A stretch of 47,802 nucleotides of DNA from an uncultured Bacteroidales bacterium (GTDB lineage: Bacteria; Bacteroidota; Bacteroidia; Bacteroidales; Bacteroidaceae): NCBI GenBank assembly GCA_902778265.1, contig CACYXI010000027.1, positions 1-47,802 on the forward strand, given 5' to 3'. Position numbers and translations under genes: made by a program. The notes below the pieces were generated by a model. That model did no database searches and was not told where the DNA came from. It was given only the letters and a program-made list of their open reading frames with translations. Within the stretch, counting starts at the first letter, position 1. Every line of letters begins with the position of its first letter. This document shows, one piece after another, positions 16,879-25,800 of the stretch.

Positions 16879-19800
16879 ATGAAGACAAGTAAGATTTCAA
16901 GGTATTTATTGGTACTATTGTGTGCCCTAAGCTCCAATGCAGTTTGGGGACAGAAAACCGTGAGATTATATTTCGAGCGGTACAATAATCATGCAGATGG
17001 AGTCCTCCCTGCATTTTCTGTTGACGGTGATATGCCTAATGATGCTACTGTAAGTGCAGATGGATTTGTATGGGCATCTTCCTATCGAGAGACCTCTTTC
17101 CGCTTTCCAAATTGCGAGGACAGAGTCTTTGCAAAGAAAAACGCCGACAAAAAGAGCACTCACGCTTCATTGACCTTCACCAATTTCAAGTACGAAGTCA
17201 AGAAGATTGAATGGAACAGAATGAATGATATCTTCTCAAATACCATTCTCGATATTTTCAAGACATTTAGCATTTATACCACTACAACCCCTTATACCGG
17301 TACTCCGAAAAGCGGTTCAGAGGGTTCATGGCAGATATTTGGTAAGAGTGCAACATTCGGTGTGGCTACTTTCCCTGGAACAAGTGACAACCTTGAATTG
17401 AAGGGCTTGTCTTCTCTGGTAATGGAAGAGATGAGTGAAGGTGTGTTTACTTCTAATGCGAAAGAAATCAACGACCGTTGCCGTTTCTTCCTTAAGGCTG
17501 GTTCAAAGGAACAGGAGGCAGCAAGAAGAAGTGGTAACCATTTCTTTGCGTTCCAGATCACATACTACGACCCTTCATTGTCTTTCAATGAAAATATGCC
17601 AAGTGAGATGGCCATCGGAAATGAAATAGAGATTGACAAGAAAGGCTCTGAACTGTATTCCATAGCTCACGCGGGTGCTTTCAACTTTAAAAAGACCTAC
17701 GCTACCTCAAATCCAAGAGTAATCACTATCGATGAAAACGGAAAGATGAAGGCCATAGCTACTGGTGATGCAATTATCACTATGACTATTACTGATGGTA
17801 ATGTTACAGCATCAGCAACCAAGACTGTTTCTGTTCGTGACTTTGACAATTCATTATTCCAATATCATAAGAAATCTGGTAATGAAGATAATCTGTATGT
17901 CAGAGAGATGGATCATAATGATGGAGATTATAAGGTTTTAGACAAAACTGCAAATGGATTCAAATTGCTGTCAAGTGATTCAAGAAAATTCAGGGCTGGA
18001 TTATTACCGTTCAGCTTTAGCGTTGATGCACCAAAATATACAAAAGTAACACCTACATGGAATTTCAATATCAAGTTGTCAAGAAATGACGATGGCATTT
18101 GGGATTATTGGTATTCTCATGCAGAACTTCTGTATATTCCAGAAACGGCTGTACTTGATAATGTAAAATTGAACACAACTGATAATTCTGGAAATCTTTC
18201 AGAATACAGTTTTTGTAAAACCAAGGGAACAACATCCAAATCTTACAGTAGAGAAATAGATAATTCTAACAATGCAAGCAAAACCACAAACAAACTGCAA
18301 TTTGCTGCATTGGCTTATACTCGTAATACAACACTTACAGAGCAGCAGGTAGAGACTTCCTTCTCATACACCACAAGCTACGCCTACGTTTACCACTCTA
18401 CCGTTTCCTTTGCAAAGGATTCAGAAGCATGCCCTTATACAATGCCAACCGCTAAGGCAATCAATTCTGAAACACAGGACAAGCATTTGCCTCGTGTTAA
18501 TGATGTGCAGGGCTATACATTCCTTGGCTGGAGCACTCAGAAAGGCGGTACCGTAGTATATGAAAACGGTGCAGAGTTTAATCCTTATGATGAGGTTAAC
18601 GGTGGTGGTAAAGGCCCTGTAACTTTATATCCAGTCTGGGAGCCTAATTCTTATTCTGTGACACTTAACCACAATTATGGTTCTAACGAAGAGGAATTTA
18701 TAACCGTATATTACAACGAGGATATGCCAACCATAACTCCTCCAACAAGAGAAGGTTATATCTTCAGAGGCTATTATGAAGGTCAGACTTATGACCAGGA
18801 TAACGACTGGACTGATAAGTACTATAATGCTGATGGTACAAGTGCTAAAAAGTGGGACAAGACCAATAACGCCACACTCTATGCTCATTGGGAAGCAAAG
18901 ACATACACTCTTAACTTCCACACCTGTGGCGGTAGATTGAGTGATAATGTAGGAATTCGACCAGAAGAGGGGCAATTTGAGACCTTCCCTACATCAGAAA
19001 ACAATACTAAGGTTAGTGTCAATGTGATGTATAACTCACCTTACGGAGACAGATTCTGGTGCGAGGAGGTGATAACCATCCGTCCGGGATATAAGTTCAT
19101 GGGCTGGTTCACAAAGGAAACCGGCGGTGAAAAGGTATATTCCGTACAAGATGTGGACTGTTCATTCAATGCAATAGCAGGTACTTTCTGGAGCGAAGAA
19201 GGCACTAATGGTAAATGGATAAAGGATCTGCCAGACGGAAAACTCGACCTCTATGCTCAGTATGAGTGCAAGTTTGAGATCGTGGATGATGGTGAGCGAA
19301 TCAACTTCAAGCCAGGCTATGACATCGCTACAATTGACGTCAACGCTGCTATTGAAGAAGATAACAACGTATATCACGTGGCTCCTATGATCGTCGATAT
19401 TACCGAATATCCTCACTACATACAGCCTGGTGGTATGGTGAACAGTAAGGGCGAGAAATTCGAGGATGGCGTAGAGGCATTCAACGTGACATTGGATGAT
19501 GCACGCGACGAGTCAAAGCTCGCTCCTAACGCTCTCGTCTATCTGTCAGACAAGTCTGACCTCTATACTGATGCTAAGAATGTGGTTATGATGAAGAGTG
19601 AGCAATGTCTCAACCTTGTAGTTACCGACAGAGCTCCTATCAAGATTCCTTATGCTTTCAAGGCTAACAAGGCTTTATACGAGCGCAACAAGAACTACTC
19701 AAGCGAGGATGCTGCCGTAGCACAGGCTGCTAACTCTAAGTGGGGTACTCTCTGCTTGCCTTATCCTATAAAGAACAACAGCAACAACGTGAGGTTCTAT

Positions 19801-20367
19801 AAGCTGGCTGAATTCAGAAACAACTACATGCACTTCACACCTATGGCAGATGCTGTCATCCCTGCCAATACACCGGTTCTCTACAAGCGTATAGAGGGTG
19901 AAGGTTCTGATGTTAAGATTGAAGAGGCAGGCGTAGATGTTCCGATGAACACGTCATATTCCACAAATTCTGGCAGTTCATTAGACTCTTGGCAGTTCAT
20001 TGGTACGCTAACCACTAAGATATTCTGTGGTAAGGACTATGCCAAGGCTCTTCCTGCCGGTGCTGAGAAGATGAACGGCACAAAGGAGATCTACTATTTC
20101 AAGCAGGATAAGTTCACTCATCTCAAGAATACGGGTAAGGTGACTATGCTTCCATATCGTGCATACTTCACTACTACGGAGTCTAATGCAAAGGTGGCAG
20201 CCTTCTCTCTCATAGCAATTGATGAAGAGGGTGCTACCGACATCACCAACCTCATTGACAATGATGCCGAGGGTGACGGTAAAATCTACGATCTCAACGG
20301 TCGCAGAGTGATGCAGCCGGTAAGCGGTCGCCTCTACATTGTAGATGGTAAGAAGAAAGTATATTAA
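16879..20367 (+). CDS. large secreted protein with Big2-like and Listeria-Bacteroides (InlB B-type) repeats
   Basis: This 1162-residue protein has a signal peptide (residues 1-24, ending AVWG). Residues about 240-320 resemble a bacterial Ig-like (Big2) domain (NPRVITIDENGKMKAIATGDAIITMTI). Residues about 545-830 hold Listeria-Bacteroides repeats with 'GYtF.GWst..gG......Y.vW' units: GYTFLGWSTQKGG, GYIFRGYYEGQ, GYKFMGWFTKETGG. A C-terminal region shared with the 1625-residue protein begins near RAPIKIPYAF and includes WGTLCLPYPI, VIPANTPVLY and WQFIG. The extreme end, GKIYDLNGRRVMQPVSGRLYIVDGKKKVY, is a short sorting-like tail seen on exported Bacteroidales proteins. A surface or secreted role is likely; the ligand is unknown. 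The small acidic gene follows after 20 bases. Confidence 0.8.
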   Translation: MKTSKISRYLLVLLCALSSNAVWGQKTVRLYFERYNNHADGVLPAFSVDGDMPNDATVSADGFVWASSYRETSFRFPNCEDRVFAKKNADKKSTHASLTFTNFKYEVKKIEWNRMNDIFSNTILDIFKTFSIYTTTTPYTGTPKSGSEGSWQIFGKSATFGVATFPGTSDNLELKGLSSLVMEEMSEGVFTSNAKEINDRCRFFLKAGSKEQEAARRSGNHFFAFQITYYDPSLSFNENMPSEMAIGNEIEIDKKGSELYSIAHAGAFNFKKTYATSNPRVITIDENGKMKAIATGDAIITMTITDGNVTASATKTVSVRDFDNSLFQYHKKSGNEDNLYVREMDHNDGDYKVLDKTANGFKLLSSDSRKFRAGLLPFSFSVDAPKYTKVTPTWNFNIKLSRNDDGIWDYWYSHAELLYIPETAVLDNVKLNTTDNSGNLSEYSFCKTKGTTSKSYSREIDNSNNASKTTNKLQFAALAYTRNTTLTEQQVETSFSYTTSYAYVYHSTVSFAKDSEACPYTMPTAKAINSETQDKHLPRVNDVQGYTFLGWSTQKGGTVVYENGAEFNPYDEVNGGGKGPVTLYPVWEPNSYSVTLNHNYGSNEEEFITVYYNEDMPTITPPTREGYIFRGYYEGQTYDQDNDWTDKYYNADGTSAKKWDKTNNATLYAHWEAKTYTLNFHTCGGRLSDNVGIRPEEGQFETFPTSENNTKVSVNVMYNSPYGDRFWCEEVITIRPGYKFMGWFTKETGGEKVYSVQDVDCSFNAIAGTFWSEEGTNGKWIKDLPDGKLDLYAQYECKFEIVDDGERINFKPGYDIATIDVNAAIEEDNNVYHVAPMIVDITEYPHYIQPGGMVNSKGEKFEDGVEAFNVTLDDARDESKLAPNALVYLSDKSDLYTDAKNVVMMKSEQCLNLVVTDRAPIKIPYAFKANKALYERNKNYSSEDAAVAQAANSKWGTLCLPYPIKNNSNNVRFYKLAEFRNNYMHFTPMADAVIPANTPVLYKRIEGEGSDVKIEEAGVDVPMNTSYSTNSGSSLDSWQFIGTLTTKIFCGKDYAKALPAGAEKMNGTKEIYYFKQDKFTHLKNTGKVTMLPYRAYFTTTESNAKVAAFSLIAIDEEGATDITNLIDNDAEGDGKIYDLNGRRVMQPVSGRLYIVDGKKKVY

Positions 20368-20387
20368 AAAAAGATATTCAATTAAAG

Positions 20388-20585
20388 ATGTATTTTAGGA
20401 AAGTTTACAATGCCCCAATAGCAGAGAGATTTGCGATTGAAGAGGATTGTCGTTTGCTCGAGAACTCTTTCAAACAGGAAGAAGGATCAGAAGAGGATTG
20501 GGGTGAGGCAAAGCCAATAACAGGTGGCATCACCTTAGAGGACGACAATGAAAATATGAATTCAAGCCAGATATGGCATGATTAA
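20388..20585 (+). CDS. small acidic protein, partner of the preceding surface protein (family member 1)
   Basis: 65 residues, no signal peptide. The start is basic with a Y..P motif (FRKVYNAPIAERFAIEED), the centre reads RLLENSFKQEEGSEEDWGEA, and the end is acidic with Trp (IWHD). The central block is almost identical to that of the gene at 28066, with 50 identical bases (20460-20509 = 28171-28220). It follows the surface-protein gene by 20 bases and is closed by a terminator, so the two form an operon. I do not recognise a domain. Short proteins of this general shape occur beside surface proteins in other Prevotella genomes as unnamed hypotheticals. The role could be export partner, regulator or peptide precursor. 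Confidence 0.7.
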   Translation: MYFRKVYNAPIAERFAIEEDCRLLENSFKQEEGSEEDWGEAKPITGGITLEDDNENMNSSQIWHD

Positions 20586-20590
20586 CAACC

Positions 20591-20628
20591 ATCAGCGACT
20601 ATCCCCGATAGTCGCTGATTTCGTTTTT
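20591..20628 (+). terminator. terminator of surface-protein module 1
   Basis: ATCAGCGACTAT (20591-20602), loop CCCCG, ATAGTCGCTGAT (20608-20619), then TTCGTTTTT. A perfect 12-bp stem. Confidence 0.85.
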
Positions 20629-20654
20629 AATGAGTCTTTCATTAGAATTATCAT

Positions 20655-20878
20655 ATTTTATTTTATGCCGTATTGGCAATTTTAGGCATTAGGTCCAAAT
20701 TTTCAATTTAATGGAATGATCATTCCAATAATTATAACACTACCAAAAACCTCTTATATAATAAAAAAATTCTATTATAACACCTGAATGATAAAAAGAA
20801 AATATTTGAATATTGAACATATTCAAATAGAAAATGAGGCTCAATGCCTAAAATTGCCAATATGGCATAAAATAAAAT
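20655..20878. mobile_element. 224-bp element with 36-bp terminal inverted repeats
   Basis: The left arm 20655-20690 and right arm 20843-20878 are inverted repeats with 35 of 36 bases matching. The inside holds a perfect palindrome GGAATGATCATTCC (20713-20726) and TTTGAATATTGAACATATTC-type repeats, but no gene. It is MITE-like and lies directly upstream of the operators of the AAA ATPase gene. Confidence 0.65.
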
Positions 20879-20906
20879 GTAAAATTTTGTACAGCTAAGC
20901 ACAAAA

Positions 20907-20956
20907 TGCACTATGTAAGTGCAGAAATATAGAAAAATATGCACTGTTACAGTGCA
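20907..20956 (+). promoter_or_regulatory. twin palindromic operators upstream of the AAA ATPase gene
   Basis: Two 17-bp sites, TGCACT-N5-AGTGCA, at 20907-20923 and 20940-20956, with centres 33 bases apart (about three helical turns). The second occupies the place of the -33 element of the promoter whose -7 box is at 20964, so a bound repressor would block transcription. Confidence 0.65.
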
Positions 20957-20963
20957 AAATTTG

Positions 20964-20971
20964 TATCTTTG
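20964..20971 (+). promoter_or_regulatory. -7 box of the AAA ATPase gene
   Basis: TATCTTTG, 23 bases before the ATG at 20994. The -33 region overlaps the second operator. Confidence 0.65.
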
Positions 20972-20993
20972 CAACCAAATAAACAAAAAAATT

Positions 20994-22169
20994 ATGGAAC
21001 AACTGATAGCAAATTACAGAAGACTCTTACAATTGACAGAGAGTAGATTTCATAGGTATATGTACGACAAGGTGAACTGGAATGGTCGTCTTGTTGGTAT
21101 CGTTGGTGCCAGAGGTGTAGGTAAGACTACAATGATTTTGCAACATATCAAGGAAAAAATGGATGTAAATCGCTGTCTGTATGTTAATGCGGAGGATTTC
21201 TATTTTGCTTCACATAAGTTAGTGGACTTGGCCGATGAGTTCACAAAAATGGGTGGAGAATATCTTTATATTGATGAGATACACAGATACGATGGATGGT
21301 CAAGGGAATTAAAGCTTATGTACGACTATCATCCTGAATTAAAGATAGTATTCTCTGGCAGCTCAATAATAGATATCAACAAGGGTGTTAAGGCAGATCT
21401 CTCGCGTAGAGCCGTGAAATATACGATGTACGGTCTGTCATTTAGGGAGTATCTGGAACTATTTGAGGGTATAAAGAGCAAGGTCTATACGCTTGATGAG
21501 GTGTTAGAGCATAAAGTGGAGATGGATACTGATTTCCGACCACTAATGTATTTCCGTCGTTATTTGGAGAAAGGCTACTATCCATTTGCCTTAGAGGATG
21601 ATTATGGAGAGAAGCTTCTTAACATAGTGACAAAGACGTTGGAAACAGATATTCCTGAGTATGCCAATATGAATGTTTCGACAGGTCGTAAGCTGAAGCG
21701 TCTGATGGCTGTGATAGCAGAGAGTGTACCTTTCAAGCCTAATATGGTAACTCTTGCCGAGGTGTTAGGAATATCACGAAACAATGTAGCAGACTATCTG
21801 TTGTATATCGAGGAAGCAGGACTTATTATTCAGTTACGTGATCAGACAGGTGGTGTACGCTCTATTGGCAAGGTGGATAAGGTCTATTTAGAGAATACGA
21901 ACTTGATATACTCGTTAACCAAGAAGGATCGGGTGGAAATTGGTAATGTTAGGGAAACGTTCTTCATGAATCAGCTACGTGTAGTGGATGATCCTATCAC
22001 TTCACCTGTATCAGATTTCTTAGTAGGTGACAGGACCTTTGAGGTAGGTGGTCGTAACAAGAAACAAAAACAAATTCGAGATATAAAAAAGGCGTATGTA
22101 GTGAAAGATGATATTGAATACGGAGCCTTAAATGTTATCCCTTTGTGGATGTTCGGACTGCTGTATTAG
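20994..22169 (+). CDS. AAA ATPase with C-terminal DUF4143-type domain
   Basis: The 391-residue protein starts at the ATG at 20994; the longer open frame would begin upstream of the promoter. Walker A is GARGVGKTT (residues 38-46). Walker B is YLYIDEIH (Asp94, Glu95). A sensor-type FSGSSII and ADLSRRAVKYTMYGLSFREYLEL follow, and the C-terminal part holds the winged-helix/nuclease-like DUF4143 region (LKRLMAVIAESVPFKPNMVTLAEVLGISRNNVADYLLYIEEAGLI, FEVGGRNKKQKQI). The family is widespread and common in host-associated Bacteroidales; its function is not settled. The FEVGG..K segment resembles the restriction-like fold of the family. It is a single gene with its own operators. Confidence 0.88.
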   Translation: MEQLIANYRRLLQLTESRFHRYMYDKVNWNGRLVGIVGARGVGKTTMILQHIKEKMDVNRCLYVNAEDFYFASHKLVDLADEFTKMGGEYLYIDEIHRYDGWSRELKLMYDYHPELKIVFSGSSIIDINKGVKADLSRRAVKYTMYGLSFREYLELFEGIKSKVYTLDEVLEHKVEMDTDFRPLMYFRRYLEKGYYPFALEDDYGEKLLNIVTKTLETDIPEYANMNVSTGRKLKRLMAVIAESVPFKPNMVTLAEVLGISRNNVADYLLYIEEAGLIIQLRDQTGGVRSIGKVDKVYLENTNLIYSLTKKDRVEIGNVRETFFMNQLRVVDDPITSPVSDFLVGDRTFEVGGRNKKQKQIRDIKKAYVVKDDIEYGALNVIPLWMFGLLY

Positions 22170-22425
22170 TTCATATTCTATTTCGTGGGATGACAAATTC
22201 AATAGAAAATAGCAATTAGAAATAAGGGGAAATCTGTGTACCTACACGCGGGTAATTTAAGTGATTTGGGGTCAGATAATTGGGAGAGAGGGGAGAGGGA
22301 AAGAAGGAGTGAAAATTGTATTGTGGAAATAGCAAATTGTGATATTAATAAGTTAAAAAGAGGGGATTTTCGGGGAGAAACGCAAATTTTTTTAATAAAT
22401 TTTATGATTATTCGGAAAAAATTCG
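22170..22425. other. intergenic stretch without a supported gene
   Basis: A/G-rich sequence after the AAA ATPase gene. The short open frames here have no recognisable content, and I see no clear terminator. Confidence 0.4.
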
Positions 22426-22433
22426 TACCTTTG
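22426..22433 (+). promoter_or_regulatory. -7 box before the second surface-protein gene
   Basis: TACCTTTG, with only a TTTA/TTTT-like -33 region about 20 bases upstream. It predicts a leader of about 360 bases that contains copy 5 of the AGGTT/AACCT element. Confidence 0.55.
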
Positions 22434-22485
22434 CAACAAATAAAAATTCACTTATTCAAATTTCAAAAAATTAAAAGGTAAAACT

Positions 22486-22712
22486 CCACCAACCGAAGAC
22501 TTCAGAGGGTATAAAGTCAGAGGTTAGAAGGTATCCTCAAGGTTAGGAGGTTAGGAGGTTATAAGGTTAAAGGTTAGAAGGTCTGAAACAATTGAGAATT
22601 AATATCTTAAATTCTTAATATATTAATCTCAAAACAGTCTGACCTAAAAACCATAAAACCTGAAAACCTAAGAACCCAAAGACCCCAGCAACTTGAGCTA
22701 TGCGAGAGTTGG
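22486..22712 (+). repeat. AGGTT/AACCT leader element, copy 5, with terminal hairpin
   Basis: The longest copy: AGGTT-type words at 22520-22585, an A/T core with repeated TTAAT words (22590-22635), AACCT-type words at 22640-22680, and a hairpin CAACTT-N11-GAGTTG (22689-22711). Compared with copy 4 one base pair of the hairpin stem has become a U-G wobble, so pairing is kept. Confidence 0.65.
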
Positions 22713-22800
22713 ATGCAACTAATTCAAAGCACTTGTTTTTAAACAAAATATTAGCAATTAATTCAATCACTTATTTTTATAATACAGTGAAAAAACAAAA

Positions 22801-25800
22801 ATGTTGACAGATATGAGAAAAGGTAAGTTATTAAGGTATTTAATAGCCATGATAATGGCTTTAAGTACATCGGCTAATGTCTTCGCACAGGAGCGAGTAT
22901 TGAAGATATACTTCAATGAGACAAGTGACACTGCCACTGGTCCTCGAATCTTTGTGACAGACGATCATCCTAATAGTAGTTATGATATTCCTTTTGGTAC
23001 GAAAGTATCAGCACAAGGTTCTACATGGGCTACTGGTGCCAGATGGTTTGGTCTTCTTCAGCAAACAGTAACGGACAGAATTCTTGCTAATTATGAAGAT
23101 TCCGAACATAAGTCTTCACACTTAAAGATATCTTTTATGGATGAGTATGGAAATAGTACTTTTCCGTATGAGGTGAATAATATTCAATGGAATATTATGA
23201 ATGATCTTTTTTCTGGTACCATATTTGGAGATGGTTTTGATAACCTTCAAATCAGTACTGTATGTACTCCAGCAAAAGGTCAGGCAAGTTCATATACAGA
23301 AGAACATTGGGAATTGAATCCTTTTGCTCGAAATTCTTCTTTTACACAGTCTGATTTCCCTTCTACTTCTGGTTTGGTTCTTAATGGATTGAAATCCTTT
23401 GAGCTTAGAGAAAAAAACTTTTTTAAAATAAAAATACCTATTATTGGATGGACTCTTTATTCTGAACAAACAGAACTTAACGACAGATGTCGCGAGTTTA
23501 TCAAGGCTGGTTGGAATGGATCAAATACAGAGCCTAAAGTCAGAAATAGTGATGGTGAACTAATAGACATAGAGGGTGATGATAGCTATTGGGCATTCAA
23601 GGTAAAGTTTACTTTGCCAGATATCCGTATGCGCTTTATGGATGGTAGAAGTACCAATGTAATAAAAACAGATGAGGAGAATGTTGAGCTTTATGGAACA
23701 ATTATAGCTCATGCAGGAGCTGTATCTCCAACTGTTAATCCACAAGATCCTGATGACTTCCATTATGAGTTTACAGAATCAAGCAATGGTGAGATTATAA
23801 AATTTGAAGAAGTAAATTATCTTGGTACGAAATACAAAACAGGTAAAATTGTAGCAATTAACCATCCTGGTACTGTGGATGTAACCGTACATTTGATGCG
23901 TGGTGATAGAGAGGTAAGCTCATATACAGAAACCATCTATGTACGTGATTATGAAATAGCTACAAATGCACCTGAAATTGCTATTGCTTTTGTTGATGGC
24001 AATAAGGGTTATGATGTTACCGTTGGTGATAATAATGCTCAGATTCAGGGCGTTATTACAAAGGCTGGTAAAGACAATAAGGGTAATACTGTTAGTACTA
24101 CTACTTCCACCAATAATACTAATGGTTATCATTTTGAATATACATCAGACAATAATGATATCGCCACAATTAACAAAACTACAGGTAAGATCACAGCCAA
24201 GAAGGAAGGTGATGTGAATATTAGTGCTGTCTTGATGAATGGTACAACTCCTATTAGTGAATTTTATAACTATACCCTCCATGTATTTGCACAGCATGAG
24301 GGATTGGAGTTCAGACGCATAAATACTTATAAGTATAGTGATAACGGTAATACTAATTATAGTGGTTGGAAAGTTACTGCAACAAACAGTCAATCTTATG
24401 AATGGCAATCAAATAACTTGCTAAGGGTTAATACTTCTATTAACAAAGCAGGTGATACTTATGGTGTGAATGATTGGAAACAAATAGCAAGTTTCTCTAC
24501 TGGTGAGTTCAGCTACTGGCGTGCAATATGTCAGGAGGTAGCGTTTGATGTCTATGTACCTAAATATACAAAGTCCATAACTCAGTATTCATTTGCTGGT
24601 AATGCGGCTATCGGTAGCAAAAAAACACATTCAACAGGAAGGTATTCTAATTCTACTGGAAATTGCAAATATGGCTTTGAGATTAATTATTTAAATCAAA
24701 CATGGATTAATGGTAAGCCTCAAAATGTGCAAATAACTTTAGAACAAGCTAATACGAAACTTATAGATCGTATGTGGGATACCGATGCAGGTATCGTTAC
24801 TGAGACTTTTGCAAGAAGTGGTGCATCAAGTTATACAAGTAATGTTGGTGCCGCAAATGCTCTTAATAGGGAAATAAATAATGTAGATGCATCAAATAGT
24901 AATGAGCATAAACATTATACTGTTTATTTTGCGGTAATGGCTTATCTTTGGAATAACGAAAGCTATCCTGGAGATGTATCTATAGGATTCAAGGGTACTC
25001 CTGAATATACATATTATACCTACATTACTTATCACAAGAATGATGGAACAGGTGAACTCTTGCGCGCTACAGAGGAATATACAACAACGAGCAAGACTGA
25101 GAGCATACAACTGTTCCAGAATCCTACAAGTACAGAAACTGCTGGTCTGACACGTACAGGATACACATTCTTGGGTTGGAGCACTAATCCTGATGCCACT
25201 ACTCCTGACTATAATCTGCATGAAGATTTCATTCTCTATGATAATGTAGATGGTGGTGGTCGCGGTCCTGTAAATCTCTATGCCGTTTGGAGAGCAAACA
25301 CCTATATTGTAGAGCTTAGAAGTAGTTCAAATACAACTAATTACAATGTACATGGCTATGTACAAGCTACTTATGGTGCTGCTATGCCATCTGTAGATAT
25401 AGAAGGTAATACTCTTGCAATTCCAACTGTACCTCAGGGCTACATCTTCAGGGGATATGAAAGAAAAGAGAATTCAACAAGGACTACCTATTATGACCAG
25501 AATCTTAATAGCGCTCATGTATGGGATAGAACCAATGATATGGATTATATTTACGTAATATTGGTTGGTAAGCAGTCAACAGTACATCTTGATCATCAAG
25601 GAGGTACCACTACTGGCATAAGTGAATTTACTGCTACTTATGGAAGTAATATGCCAACAAGTGGCTTGAAAGCTCCAACAAAAACAGGATATACCTTTGG
25701 AGGTTATTATAGCGCAATCAACGGTGAAGGTACTCAGTACTATAAAACAGATATGACTGGTGCAAGAACCTGGAATATTGATGAGCAAGAGGTTACTCTC

